DNA from: Bacteroidales bacterium
GTDB lineage: Bacteria; Bacteroidota; Bacteroidia; Bacteroidales; P3
Length of the DNA stretch: 64,000 bases
Direction: 5' to 3'
NCBI GenBank assembly: GCA_022482545.1
Contig: JAKVOZ010000004.1
Location: 1-64,000, forward strand
The notes beneath the pieces are model-generated. The model was not told where the DNA came from. It did not search any database and saw only the letters and a program-made list of their open reading frames with translations. Below, piece by piece: positions 45,739 through 54,946 of the stretch; position 1 is the stretch's first letter; every line of letters starts with the position of its first letter. Position numbers and translations under genes: made by a program.

Positions 45739-46351
45739 TTAATGGTTTATTTATTTTTGCATTCTTTAATGAAATTGTTGTTTTATCGCCTTTTTTCTCT
45801 ACCATCTCAATATTTGTAACCATTGATTTATCTTCATTAAAATATATTGTAATAGTTTGAAACATCTGCTTCATTTGTTTCTTTATTGGCGTAAGTTTTG
45901 CAAGCCAAACATCTCCTTTTTCAAACATTTGTACTTTAAAATCTGCTGAATTAACAAGACATTTTCCTGTTACACTATTCATTATCATCTTTGTTATCTC
46001 TTGAAAAACACGGTTTTTATTAACATCTATCACACTTTTCTTCTTTGCAGATTTAATATAAACATTATTGCCATTCATAATAAAGATATATGTATAAGGA
46101 GAAAGATATTCCCAACGCAATAATGAACTATTTTTATAATACATCTTACCCTTTGACACCATTTTATTATTAAGCATTGGCAAAGTTTTTACTTGTATAA
46201 AATCACATTGCATTGTTTTAATTGATGATGATATTCTACTTATCTTTGTTATCATTTCTTTCTTACGTGTTTCACTCACTTGTTTCATACTTTGAGCAAA
46301 AACATTTACAAAAACAAAAGATAAAATTATTGTTACAATTATTTTCTTCAT
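45713..46351 (-). CDS. LolA-like outer-membrane lipoprotein carrier
   Basis: A 212-residue protein with signal peptide (MKKIIVTIILSFVFVNVFAQ). The mature part is an incomplete barrel of LolA type, with QCDFIQVKTLPMLNNKMVS, GKMYYKNSSLLRWEY and a strongly hydrophobic concave face. Cluster copies of LolA are thought to shuttle the hydrophobic polyene or its lipid ester across the periplasm. It is cluster-specific, not the general lolA. The gene begins 10 bases after the EamA gene and overlaps the next by 26 bases. Confidence 0.9.
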   Translation of the reverse strand: MKKIIVTIILSFVFVNVFAQSMKQVSETRKKEMITKISRISSSIKTMQCDFIQVKTLPMLNNKMVSKGKMYYKNSSLLRWEYLSPYTYIFIMNGNNVYIKSAKKKSVIDVNKNRVFQEITKMIMNSVTGKCLVNSADFKVQMFEKGDVWLAKLTPIKKQMKQMFQTITIYFNEDKSMVTNIEMVEKKGDKTTISLKNAKINKPLNENVFSLD

Positions 46352-46361
46352 TTTTTATTAT

Positions 46362-46715
46362 TTATTTTACTATTAAACAACATCCTGCCATAATCATAAA
46401 CACTCCCAACCATCTTGTAAATGAGACTTGTTCTTTAAAAAAGATTATTGCAGCCAACATTCCAAACACATAACTCAAACTAACCATAGGATAAGCCACG
46501 CTAAAAGGAAATTTCTTTAAGATATACATCCACAACAACGATGCTATACCAAAACAAATACCACAACCAAGAAACCAAAAATTTGTAATGAAATTATAAA
46601 AGAAAGAAAAACTCCAATTAAATTTCTCCATCTTACTTAATGCAAATTTCAATAGTACTTGTCCTCCACACAAGAAAGCACTTTGAACAACAACCAAAGG
46701 TATTAATTTCCACAT
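46362..46715 (-). CDS. small EamA/DMT-type membrane protein
   Basis: A 117-residue protein with four predicted membrane helices. The beginning VVVQSAFLCGGQVLLKFALS and the ending WLGVFMIMAGCCLIVK match one half of an EamA drug/metabolite transporter, so it probably works as a dimer like SMR transporters and ArnE/F. In this setting it may flip a lipid-linked sugar or polyene intermediate. It overlaps the end of the chain-length-factor-like gene by 13 bases. Confidence 0.8.
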   Translation of the reverse strand: MWKLIPLVVVQSAFLCGGQVLLKFALSKMEKFNWSFSFFYNFITNFWFLGCGICFGIASLLWMYILKKFPFSVAYPMVSLSYVFGMLAAIIFFKEQVSFTRWLGVFMIMAGCCLIVK

Positions 46716-47752
46716 ACAGCTTTCAAAAGTATTAGTGTATAATTTTTACCATCAAATTGATTGAAAACAAGTATGGTTTTTGCTTGTTTTTCAAATACTT
46801 GTTCTTTATTTAAGAAAAGAAATGACGGTATTTTTTTATTCTTTAAACAATGACAAACAGCATAAAAACCAAGAGCCGGTGCAGAATAATTTTCTCCAAA
46901 AATATGTTTATAATGTAGTATAGGTGTTTCTTTAAATAATCTATCAGTAACAGAATAATAATATTTATCATTTTCTTGATTTCCATTAACTCCTATCATT
47001 ACTGCATCTATATCATCTTTTATAATATTACTTTCTTCTAAAACATCATCTAACTCTTTCTCTATTTTTTCTATTGTTGGTTTATACATCATTTTTATTG
47101 ACAACATTTCACATAAATTTTCATTCTTCTGTTCTGTATTAAACATTATTGACACAGCACTCTCACTACAAACATTCATTCCTTTTACTCCCATATATTT
47201 TATACGTTTAAGTAATGTAAAATATGAAGGAGTAAGTTCATCGTGAGCACCAATCAAAGCATTATTTATTTTATTTAATTTAATCTGTGTCCATGCGTCC
47301 AAAACAGCACTATCAAAAGAAATACCTCTATGTGCATAAGTTATATTATAACCATGAGTTTTTGTATAGATAGCAATCATTGAACTAATAGTATTATGAG
47401 TTGATTGCATAAAATACGTTGGTTTCAAAAGATTTTCTCCATCACGGCAAAGAGCATCAAGAAACAATTCTGTATTTTCAATACAACCTAAACCTGTACC
47501 TGTTATTATGGCATCTGGGTGAGTAATATTTGATAGAGATATTGCTTTAAGCGAAGTAACTAATGCTCTTTTAAGTATTTTTCCCATTCTTCGAGCATCA
47601 TTAGGAGCAATAAAATCTCTAAAATTAGGATCTATTGAACGTACATAGTCTTCCTTATATATTATTGGCTCATCTATCCAACTCTCACTCAATGGTTGTT
47701 GATTAGATATTTGTGTTGCCGTTTGAATATATACTCTCTTTTTTGTCTTCAT
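46703..47752 (-). CDS. ketosynthase-like protein without catalytic residues (chain-length-factor type)
   Basis: About 349 residues from the ATG at 47752. The fold is beta-ketoacyl synthase-like, with TGTGLGCIENTE, MQSTHNTISSMIAIYTKT and FGENYSAPALGFY. The positions of the active-site Cys-His-His are not conserved: HRGISFDSA instead of the TACSSA type, GVNGNQEN instead of the NAHGT block, and FGENYSA where the second His should be. It should act as a chain-length factor pairing with a competent synthase, like ApeC in aryl polyene clusters. A 157-base gap precedes it and holds decayed repeat sequence. Confidence 0.82.
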   Translation of the reverse strand: MKTKKRVYIQTATQISNQQPLSESWIDEPIIYKEDYVRSIDPNFRDFIAPNDARRMGKILKRALVTSLKAISLSNITHPDAIITGTGLGCIENTELFLDALCRDGENLLKPTYFMQSTHNTISSMIAIYTKTHGYNITYAHRGISFDSAVLDAWTQIKLNKINNALIGAHDELTPSYFTLLKRIKYMGVKGMNVCSESAVSIMFNTEQKNENLCEMLSIKMMYKPTIEKIEKELDDVLEESNIIKDDIDAVMIGVNGNQENDKYYYSVTDRLFKETPILHYKHIFGENYSAPALGFYAVCHCLKNKKIPSFLFLNKEQVFEKQAKTILVFNQFDGKNYTLILLKAVCGN

Positions 47753-47758
47753 TTCCAA

Positions 47759-47840
47759 TCTTTTACTAACTCTTCGTTTTTTTTATTTATTTCTTCAAAA
47801 TATTTTTTTATCTCTTTATTTTATCTCACTAAAAACGACG
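47759..47840. repeat. decayed copy of the CTAACTCTTC repeat
   Basis: Contains CTAACTCTTCGTTTTTTTTA and TTTCTTCAAAATA in the same order as the element at 62174, with TATCTCTTTATTTTAT nearby. It lies in the gap between the ketosynthase gene at 47916 and the chain-length-factor gene. Assignment is tentative. Confidence 0.4.
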
Positions 47841-47915
47841 TCTTATTTTCACCTCTGTTTTTTATTCTTTTTTTATTATATTAATATGCCTTTGTTGTAA
47901 TCAAAAACTTTCTTC

Positions 47916-49109
47916 TTAATATTTAGAAATAACAAGCGAAGAATCATTTCCTCCAAAACCAAAAGAATTGCAAAGTATATGTTTTATTGGTTTTGTTATC
48001 TTATTACTTTGTACCGGAACAAAACCTCCTTCCATAATATTTTTCCAATTAAGATTGACTGGAAGAAATTGTTGTTCTAATGAAAGCAAACAAATTATTG
48101 CCTCAATAACGCCAGAAGCACTTGTTGTATGTCCTGTAAAAGATTTTGTTGAAGAAATAGGTGGCAAATCTTTTCCAAAAACTCTTTTCAAAGCATTTGT
48201 TTCACTTTCATCATTATTTGGTGTCCCTGTCCCATGAGCATTAACATAATCAATATCTTGTGGTTGCAAATCAGATTCTTGCAATGCTTCTATCATAGAA
48301 AGATATGCTCCTTGTCCATCTGGCGAAGATGCTGTTTGATGAAAAGCATCACAATTATTACCATAACCAGACAAAACACCTATTGGAACAATTTTTCTCT
48401 TTTTTATTGACTGCTCACTCTCCAACACAACAAAACCTGCTCCTTCTCCTAAATTCAATCCTTTTCTTGTTCTATCAAATGGACGACAAGGCTCTGTATC
48501 TAAAATCATTAATGAATTAAAACCATTTAAATGAAACTTTGTTATACATTCACTTCCTCCAACAACAACAATATCTGTTTGTTTTGTTTTTATAAGATTA
48601 GCCCCAAAAATAATTGCATTAGCAGCCGAAGAACATGCTGTTGATATTGTAGTAACAAAAGAAAAATCACCAAAATAATCTGCTATCATTTCACTGCAAG
48701 CACCACTATCATGAGTAGATATGTAATCGTTATAATCATCATTAGAAAGAAAATCCAAATAATGTTGTTCGCTCATATCCATTCCACCAACTGTTGTGCC
48801 AGAAATAAAACCTATGTTTGGCAAATCTTTTAAAGATATATTCGCTTGACTTAACGCTTCTTTTAATGCTAACATTCCCATAAGTGATGTTCTTGTTGAA
48901 GGAATATCACAAGGAATATCAAGCATATTACACATCTGTTGATTAGATAATTTAACCTCTCCAACAGGAAATTCTTTATGCTCTGTTTTCAAATATTTAA
49001 GTTGTCCAATGCCAGAGATATTATTCAATAAAGAATGTTTCGTCTGAATTTTATCTAACCCAATAGCACTAACAATACCTGCTCCTGTTATGAAAATAGA
49101 TTCACTCAT
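47916..49109 (-). CDS. beta-ketoacyl-ACP synthase (FabF-type) in polyene cluster
   Basis: A complete ketosynthase of about 397 residues, with the active-site cysteine C159 in STACSSAANAI, and the histidines in VNAHGTGTPNNDE and KSFTGHTTSASG. It catalyses decarboxylative condensation of malonyl-ACP with the growing chain, the iterative C2 addition of the polyene. It immediately follows the first acyl carrier protein gene (15 bases) and is the nearest competent partner for the chain-length-factor protein downstream. Start at the ATG 49109; a TTG one codon earlier is also in frame. Confidence 0.92.
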   Translation of the reverse strand: MSESIFITGAGIVSAIGLDKIQTKHSLLNNISGIGQLKYLKTEHKEFPVGEVKLSNQQMCNMLDIPCDIPSTRTSLMGMLALKEALSQANISLKDLPNIGFISGTTVGGMDMSEQHYLDFLSNDDYNDYISTHDSGACSEMIADYFGDFSFVTTISTACSSAANAIIFGANLIKTKQTDIVVVGGSECITKFHLNGFNSLMILDTEPCRPFDRTRKGLNLGEGAGFVVLESEQSIKKRKIVPIGVLSGYGNNCDAFHQTASSPDGQGAYLSMIEALQESDLQPQDIDYVNAHGTGTPNNDESETNALKRVFGKDLPPISSTKSFTGHTTSASGVIEAIICLLSLEQQFLPVNLNWKNIMEGGFVPVQSNKITKPIKHILCNSFGFGGNDSSLVISKY

Positions 49110-49127
49110 CAATAAATGTTTAAATAT

Positions 49128-49385
49128 CTATTTTGTACGATTTTTTTGAATATAATCTGCCATAACTGTCAAAGACTTAAATATTTCTTTGCCTTGTGCT
49201 GGGTCTTTTAGTTTAATACCATAATTCTTCTCCATTAAAACAATAAGTTCTAACGCATCAATAGAATCCAACCCTAATCCTTCTCCAAATAATGGTGCAT
49301 TCTCATCAATATCTTCTGGAACTATATCTTCCAAATTTAATACTTCAATAATTTCTTTCTTTAATTTTAAAATTAATTCGTCCAT
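49128..49385 (-). CDS. acyl carrier protein (first of two)
   Basis: An 85-residue ACP with the phosphopantetheine serine S41 in GLGLDSIDALEL, and the helical acidic profile of the family. It carries the growing polyene chain. It lies between the half-length KS gene (9 bases upstream) and the KS gene, with short spacing. It differs from the second cluster ACP at 52942 in its acidic linker and length. Confidence 0.93.
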   Translation of the reverse strand: MDELILKLKKEIIEVLNLEDIVPEDIDENAPLFGEGLGLDSIDALELIVLMEKNYGIKLKDPAQGKEIFKSLTVMADYIQKNRTK

Positions 49386-49394
49386 AACGTTTTT

Positions 49395-50003
49395 TTATTT
49401 TCTTAATTTATTTATATTTTCTTTATTAAATTCAATCATATTTTCTTGTCCGTCTTTTTCTACGAGGAACAAAAGTGCTTCAAATTCATCTTTATCACTA
49501 CATTCCAACCAACCACCAAGAACAACTGTTGTCATATAGTCTTGAAAAGCCATCGTTATCATTTGTTCTATTACTTCACTATTAAAATCATCTATAACCA
49601 TAAATGATGTTTCTCCATAATATTTATTACGAATTGCTATTTCTCCTGTAACAATATTAGGTAATGTATAAACAAACACTGATGGACTTGGATAATAATT
49701 ATCTGGCGTTTGAATAGTTTCTTGATATTGTATATCATCACACAAAGACGCACTCCTATTTAACAAAACAACAGCAATGTCTTCTCTTTCAACAAAACGA
49801 TTAGTTTCATTACTTAATAAAAGTTCTGATGCCACAAAACCCACCTTGCTTAACATATCCATCTTAAAAAACTTCGGATAGTTATTACAATATTTTCTAT
49901 AAATAGAAGTAATAAGATTATATCCTTGTTCTTCAAAACATAATTGTTTATCATTCAAATAAACACTCTTTGGCGTTATCTTTATATATGATTTTATCTT
50001 CAT
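49395..50003 (-). CDS. half-length ketosynthase-like protein
   Basis: About 202 residues from the ATG at 50003 (MKIKSYIKITPKSVYL). Central segments YPSPSVFVYTLPNIVTGEIA and MTTVVLGGWLECSDKD correspond to the N-terminal half of a thiolase-fold synthase, around the dimer interface and nucleophile elbow. No catalytic cysteine is present in GETSFMVIDD. It cannot condense by itself and probably stabilises or directs the other synthases. It overlaps the preceding synthase gene by four bases (ATGA) and precedes the ACP gene, consistent with a complex. Confidence 0.7.
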   Translation of the reverse strand: MKIKSYIKITPKSVYLNDKQLCFEEQGYNLITSIYRKYCNNYPKFFKMDMLSKVGFVASELLLSNETNRFVEREDIAVVLLNRSASLCDDIQYQETIQTPDNYYPSPSVFVYTLPNIVTGEIAIRNKYYGETSFMVIDDFNSEVIEQMITMAFQDYMTTVVLGGWLECSDKDEFEALLFLVEKDGQENMIEFNKENINKLRK

Positions 50004-51172
50004 AAAGCACACCCTCTTTTAAATAACAACGCTGCATTACATCCTCCAAAACCAGAAAGCATTTTTATGAAATGTTTTTTATTTGTTGTTATGTTATTAT
50101 TTGATATTAGTATATTACCAGAAACTCCTTTTTCTTTGTAACCTCTTGTTGATAAAATAATATTGTCATCTATTGCTTGCATTGATATTATTGATTCCAA
50201 AACACCAGCAGCACCTAATGTGTGTCCATAATACCCTTTCATACTATTAACGACGACATTATTTAATCCCATTCTTTCAATAGCTATTGACTCCATTTCA
50301 TCATTATATAATGTTGAGGTTCCATGAGCATTAACAAAAGCTATATCTTCTATCTTTTCATTATCAAGAATATATCTCAAACATCTATAACTTCCTTCTC
50401 CTGTTCGTGATGGCCCAGAGATATGATTAGCATCGTTTCTTATTGCTCCTTTATATGCTACCCAATCATTTTGCTTTATTTCTTCTTCTTGCTTTAATGT
50501 ATAAATGATTGTTGCTCCTGCTTCACCTAAATTTAATCCTTTTCTATTTTTATCAAATGGCTTACATTCTTCTATTGACAAAGCTTTTAATGATTGAAAA
50601 CCTGAAACAATAAATTTAGATAACACATCAACGCCAACAACTACAACATATTCATATTTATTAGATTTCAAATATCTCATTGCTTCTATTTGTGCATTAA
50701 CACCAGAGATACAAGCATTTGAAACAACAATAGGTGTATTGTTATTATGAAAATATTCTGCAATCTTCTTTGAACTAACACCAAGTAAAACTCTGTCTTT
50801 ATTAAATATTGAATGATTATCATCTAACAATTCCACATTTCCTTTTGTAGATGAAACTATGATTAAAACTTTATTAGAACTTATATCAATATCTGTTTTT
50901 TGTATTGCCTTGTTTATTGATAATATTGCTATTTTCTCAAACTCTGTATATTTTTCTTTGCTTGTTAATGAAGAAAATAAATCATTTATTTCATTTTTCT
51001 CAAACATTGAAGCAGTGAAAGGTTCAACAACACCTAATTCATTTTCATAATATTTAAGAGATGATTGCCCTTTAAGTAATGTGTTAAAATTACTTTGACT
51101 ATCATATCCAATAGGAGAAATAATATTGTCTGCAACCTTAACTACTAACATACTTTCCATTTCTCTTTCCAT
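50000..51172 (-). CDS. beta-ketoacyl-ACP synthase (second complete copy)
   Basis: A 390-residue ketosynthase. The catalytic cysteine is C154 in SNACISGVNAQ, with histidines in VNAHGTSTLYND and KGYYGHTLGAAG. It has the FabF architecture but differs clearly in sequence from the copies at 47916 and 55027, which suggests specialised steps such as initiation with the aryl starter. It overlaps the thioesterase gene upstream by up to 28 bases and the half-KS gene downstream by 4. Confidence 0.9.
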   Translation of the reverse strand: MEREMESMLVVKVADNIISPIGYDSQSNFNTLLKGQSSLKYYENELGVVEPFTASMFEKNEINDLFSSLTSKEKYTEFEKIAILSINKAIQKTDIDISSNKVLIIVSSTKGNVELLDDNHSIFNKDRVLLGVSSKKIAEYFHNNNTPIVVSNACISGVNAQIEAMRYLKSNKYEYVVVVGVDVLSKFIVSGFQSLKALSIEECKPFDKNRKGLNLGEAGATIIYTLKQEEEIKQNDWVAYKGAIRNDANHISGPSRTGEGSYRCLRYILDNEKIEDIAFVNAHGTSTLYNDEMESIAIERMGLNNVVVNSMKGYYGHTLGAAGVLESIISMQAIDDNIILSTRGYKEKGVSGNILISNNNITTNKKHFIKMLSGFGGCNAALLFKRGCAL

Positions 51173-51573
51173 TGTTGATAAAAGTCTGGATTAATCCAAA
51201 CAAGTTGATACTTATTATCAAGAAAAACTTGAACTGAATGACCCGTTGCCATTAAACAATTATCCTCAATATTATGTATCTCATAATCAAAAACAATCTT
51301 TGCAGCATCTGTTGGGCGATAGAAAACATCAACACGTATTTTCATTCCATAAACAAGTGGTCGTTTATATTGAAATGACAAATCAACAAGTGGAGCATAG
51401 TATCCATTATCAAATATCAAAAGATATCCTAATCCATATTTTTCTCCAAATGCTTCTCTTGCATCTTCAAAATAAAGAGGATAAGAACCATGCCATACAA
51501 AATTCATTGAATCTACTTCGCTGAAACGAATATCTATCTGTTTAGATGCCATCAATACTTTATCTTCTTTCAT
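51145..51573 (-). CDS. 4-hydroxybenzoyl-CoA-thioesterase-like hot-dog protein
   Basis: A 142-residue hot-dog-fold thioesterase of YbgC/4HBT type. The catalytic region reads EVDSMNFVWHGSYPLYFEDA, with the acidic residue and helix of that family. It could release stalled chains from the ACP, hand over an aryl-CoA, or cut the finished acyl group. Aryl polyene clusters commonly carry such a thioesterase. It overlaps the ketosynthase gene at its 3' end; in-frame ATG codons at 51573 and 51552 could both serve as start. Confidence 0.85.
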   Translation of the reverse strand: MKEDKVLMASKQIDIRFSEVDSMNFVWHGSYPLYFEDAREAFGEKYGLGYLLIFDNGYYAPLVDLSFQYKRPLVYGMKIRVDVFYRPTDAAKIVFDYEIHNIEDNCLMATGHSVQVFLDNKYQLVWINPDFYQQWKEKWKVC

Positions 51574-51574
51574 C

Positions 51575-52024
51575 TTATTGTTCTGTTGTTTGAGAATCTA
51601 TATCACTTAATGCTATCTTCATTTCTGCCTTAACAGTGATTTCTTCTTCTGTTGTTTTTACTATTGCATTGACAAGTGTCATTTGAAAAACTTCCTCCAC
51701 AACTTCTATTGTTGTTAAAAGTTTTTCTCCAACTTTTGGCGTTCTTATTATTTGCAAATTACGAATTGAGCCAATAAATCCTAATTTTACCTTTTCTTTA
51801 TATACATATTGATTAATATATCCCATTCTTGCTGCACATGTTTGAGCAATATTTTCTATTAATCCATATGAAGTTAATCTTCCTTGTTTTACGAATATAT
51901 TATCTTGTCTTACTTCTAAACTTGTTTTAGTAATAACCTTATCACACAATAGCAAATTATCTATCATAACAAATGGTGGCTTTTGCGGTAAAAGAGTTAA
52001 TATATCTATCTGTTTTAAATCCAT
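51575..52024 (-). CDS. ApeP-like beta-hydroxyacyl dehydratase
   Basis: About 149 residues from the ATG at 52024 (a TTG four codons upstream is also in frame). It begins LKQIDILTLLPQKPPFVMID, the signature of the FabZ/ApeP-type dehydratase family (LPHRPPM-like), and contains LIENIAQTCAARMGY with the conserved Glu. With the protein at 44889 it gives the cluster two dehydratases, as in E. coli-type ApeI/ApeP pairs, which work as a heterodimer. Its end is one base from the thioesterase start. Confidence 0.8.
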   Translation of the reverse strand: MDLKQIDILTLLPQKPPFVMIDNLLLCDKVITKTSLEVRQDNIFVKQGRLTSYGLIENIAQTCAARMGYINQYVYKEKVKLGFIGSIRNLQIIRTPKVGEKLLTTIEVVEEVFQMTLVNAIVKTTEEEITVKAEMKIALSDIDSQTTEQ

Positions 52025-52026
52025 AA

Positions 52027-52914
52027 CTATGTCCAAAATTCATAATAGTTAAACCATTGCGTTGGATACTTAACAACTATACTTTCAAATTGCTTAACAA
52101 AATTATTTACTGATAATTCTATTTTTTCTTTTTTAGTTATATCATCTTGTTTTTTAACAATATCTATTGGCTTAACATATATCTTATATTTTCTATAATT
52201 CTGCTTCATAACAAAAATTGATATAATAGGCACTTCTCTTTGAACAGCCAACGCAAATGCTCCAATAGGAAATTTTGCTTTGCCTTTAATAAAATCGCAC
52301 TCAACATATTTCTGCGAACCGAATATTCTATCTGCTGGCATTCCTACTACTTCGCCATTGCAAAGAGCATCATTGATAAGAAAAATATGAGACATATCAT
52401 CTTTAACTGGAATTAACCGAATATTGTTTTCATTAAGAATTTTCTCTCTGTTTTTTCTAACAATCTCCGTTTCTCCTTCAAAAACCATAGAATTAAATCT
52501 TTTCTTATCACAACCAATAGAATAACCTGCTAATTCAAAGTTACCTATATGAGAACCAATCAAAATAAAACCTTGCCCTTTTGAATACAAATCATTACAA
52601 TATTCATTGCCTTCTATTTCTATATCAAATTTTTTGCCTGCATATGTTGCAAATCTATCTAATATTATTTGTCCAAACATTAAATGATTCAAAAATACAT
52701 TCCAAAAAGATTTTATTGGAGAATATCCTATTTGCTTTCTAAAAAAATGATAAATAGATATGTATCCTTTATGACTAAATAGCATATAAAACGGAACTAC
52801 GCATCCCATAATAAAGTATAGTATGCGTAAATCTATAAATCGGCACATTAAGACAAGTGATTTTTGCATCCAAACTTGTCCTCCTGTTCTACCTGACCAT
52901 TGTTTATGTTCCAT
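52027..52914 (-). CDS. LpxL/HtrB-like acyltransferase
   Basis: A 295-residue protein with an N-terminal membrane anchor (about residues 25-50). The acyltransferase motif is HIGNFE in LIGSHIGNFELAG, followed by GMPADRIFGS and QREVPIIS, as in lipid A late acyltransferases. In this cluster it probably transfers the aryl polyene acyl group to a glycolipid or related acceptor at the inner membrane. It follows the second ACP gene after 27 bases. Confidence 0.88.
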   Translation of the reverse strand: MEHKQWSGRTGGQVWMQKSLVLMCRFIDLRILYFIMGCVVPFYMLFSHKGYISIYHFFRKQIGYSPIKSFWNVFLNHLMFGQIILDRFATYAGKKFDIEIEGNEYCNDLYSKGQGFILIGSHIGNFELAGYSIGCDKKRFNSMVFEGETEIVRKNREKILNENNIRLIPVKDDMSHIFLINDALCNGEVVGMPADRIFGSQKYVECDFIKGKAKFPIGAFALAVQREVPIISIFVMKQNYRKYKIYVKPIDIVKKQDDITKKEKIELSVNNFVKQFESIVVKYPTQWFNYYEFWT

Positions 52915-52941
52915 TGAATACTCTTAGTCTAAAACAATTTT

Positions 52942-53190
52942 TTATTTTTCACTTAATTTTTTCTCAATATAATCGCAAAACTGTCCAAGAGTTGTTACAT
53001 TAGTCATCTCTTCTGGTTTAATCTTGAATCCAAATTTTTTCTCAACAATTACAACTATATCAACGAAGTCAAGACTATCAATGCCCATATCTTCTTTAAG
53101 TTTAGCATCATTGTTTATTTTTTCTTCTTCAATCTCTAAATCTTCTATTAAGAACTCTCTTACTTTTGCTTCTATTTCTTTTCTGTCCAT
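52942..53190 (-). CDS. acyl carrier protein (second of two)
   Basis: An 82-residue ACP with the phosphopantetheine serine S39 in MGIDSLDFVDIV and the acidic helical profile of a canonical type II ACP. Two ACPs in one aryl polyene cluster may serve starter loading and elongation respectively. It lies 13 bases after the methyltransferase gene. Confidence 0.94.
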   Translation of the reverse strand: MDRKEIEAKVREFLIEDLEIEEEKINNDAKLKEDMGIDSLDFVDIVVIVEKKFGFKIKPEEMTNVTTLGQFCDYIEKKLSEK

Positions 53191-53203
53191 ATTGTTTTTT
53201 ATA

Positions 53204-54304
53204 TTATTTTTTTAATTTACATACCATAATACTATGACCTTCTCCCAAGCCATCATATATCTTTTCTACTTCTAATCCAGCTTTTTCTACTAATCTTTGC
53301 ATATCTTGTGAATGATACATCTTACTGTTTCCATTCGCTATTGCAGTGAAATACAAACTTATTTGAGTTAAACAAAAAGCAGCTGTTTCATATTTCTGTC
53401 TATCCCAAAATGTTTCCATAATATACAAACGACTTTCATCATTCATTATCTTTGATCCACGAGAAAGAATACTTGTTATCTCTTTTTCATTAAAGCAATC
53501 CAAGAACTGACTCATCCATATAACATCATAATGTTTATTTTTGGGAAAAGCATTTGTTTCAGCTAAAAGATTAATAGCATATCCATCTATTCGTTCTGCT
53601 CCCTTTTTGCCATTAATATTTTTTTTCATCATATCCAACTGCTGTGGCAAATCCATAATAGTAACATTAACTTTACTATCATAATCAACACATCTCAAAG
53701 CCCATCTTCCTGTATTACCACCAACATCAAGCAATGTTTTGGTATGATTATCAAACACAATCTTTAATGCTTGACTAAAAGAAGCATCAGAATAAAAATG
53801 ATCAAAAGCAAACCAACTTTTTTGTACTTGTTGTGGCAATTCAGATAATCCTTCATAAACTGTTGGCCAATTGCCAAAATGTTTCAATCCTTCTGGTTTT
53901 CCTTCTCTAAGTGCCTCTTCCAAATGAAACCAACCCTCATAATTAACATCTTGATTGAAATCCATATTAACACGAGTAAGTTTATCATTCAACAAAAACC
54001 ACCCAACCTTTGATATTGTATATTTATCTGTTTGTTTATCTACCAAAACAACACCCATAGTTAAAGAAGATTCCATCAAAACTTTTACTGCATAATTAGA
54101 TAATTTTGTTTTATCTGCTATTTCGTTTAATGTCAATCCTTCATCACTATCACGCAACATATCCAATATTCCAAATTTTATCATCAATCTTGCTACTTGA
54201 AATACTATTGGTCCAAAGGCAATAAACTCTGCTAATCTTTGTGCTTGCTGAGCAGAATATTGCTCTTTTGTATATGTTTTTTCTAATGCCGGAAAAAGAT
54301 TCAT
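53204..54304 (-). CDS. SAM-dependent O-methyltransferase
   Basis: A 366-residue protein. Residues about 40-120 form a winged-helix dimerisation domain (GLTLNEIADKTKLSNYAV), and the SAM site is LLDVGGNTGRWALRC, as in the plant-type and polyketide O-methyltransferases. A likely role is methylation of the aryl hydroxyl group or a carboxylate of the polyene. A metal or catalytic His is not certain. It follows the 185-residue gene by 14 bases and precedes an ACP. Confidence 0.88.
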   Translation of the reverse strand: MNLFPALEKTYTKEQYSAQQAQRLAEFIAFGPIVFQVARLMIKFGILDMLRDSDEGLTLNEIADKTKLSNYAVKVLMESSLTMGVVLVDKQTDKYTISKVGWFLLNDKLTRVNMDFNQDVNYEGWFHLEEALREGKPEGLKHFGNWPTVYEGLSELPQQVQKSWFAFDHFYSDASFSQALKIVFDNHTKTLLDVGGNTGRWALRCVDYDSKVNVTIMDLPQQLDMMKKNINGKKGAERIDGYAINLLAETNAFPKNKHYDVIWMSQFLDCFNEKEITSILSRGSKIMNDESRLYIMETFWDRQKYETAAFCLTQISLYFTAIANGNSKMYHSQDMQRLVEKAGLEVEKIYDGLGEGHSIMVCKLKK

Positions 54305-54318
54305 ACTTTTTTTTCTAT

Positions 54319-54876
54319 CTATTTATTTAATTTACAAATATATTTTGCCAAATCACTATAAGCCAAACCTCTTCTTATTACTTCTGATGGATTAGATATT
54401 GCTTTTAATTCATCAAAAGATAGAGAACATTCAACCTTATTGTTTTGCAAATTAATTATATCTACGACTCCTGAAATAATTGCTCCTCCTCCTTTTGCTG
54501 ACATTGAAAGAAAGGCTGCTGCTGTGTTTCCTAAATCCAATTTTGTTAGATGTACTAATATCTTGTAACTTGGAGTTTTGTCTTTGCTTATTTGTAATCC
54601 ATCATCGTTTTTACTATTAAATTTAGCAATAAACATCATCTCCGTTTTTACATTATCACTTGGCCAATCTTTTACGACATCTTCGCCTCTACCTTTTAGA
54701 TACTCATCAAGATTTTTACCTTCAACTATTGTTGTTGAGTAATCAAACTCCACGCAAGCAATAGCCTTGTTCTTCAAAACAGAAATATCTCCACTCTTAA
54801 TCTTTACAGGATTACCTGCAAATGATGATATTGCAATGAATAAACATGCAATCAAACTAAAATAATATTTTCTCAT
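54319..54876 (-). CDS. exported protein of unknown function in polyene cluster
   Basis: A 185-residue protein with a signal peptide (MRKYYFSLIACLFIAISSFA). The mature part has VDYS-like strands, an acidic and Lys-rich middle, and a glycine-rich patch SMSAKGGGAIISGVVDII near its centre. I do not recognise a family for certain; the pattern recalls DUF4410-type exported proteins. It follows a 150-base gap with a repeat and begins a coupled group with the methyltransferase and ACP. Confidence 0.7.
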   Translation of the reverse strand: MRKYYFSLIACLFIAISSFAGNPVKIKSGDISVLKNKAIACVEFDYSTTIVEGKNLDEYLKGRGEDVVKDWPSDNVKTEMMFIAKFNSKNDDGLQISKDKTPSYKILVHLTKLDLGNTAAAFLSMSAKGGGAIISGVVDIINLQNNKVECSLSFDELKAISNPSEVIRRGLAYSDLAKYICKLNK

Positions 54877-54946
54877 AATTTTGTATGTGTTATTAATTTT
54901 TATGTTTTTTTATTAAATTTTCTATTTATTTTTTCTTCTTAAAATA

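Noticed and set aside
46362-46715. The small EamA protein as a fragment of a broken full-length transporter.
   Set aside because: It is tightly coupled on both sides, ends cleanly and resembles known half-size DMT proteins, so no sign of decay is seen.
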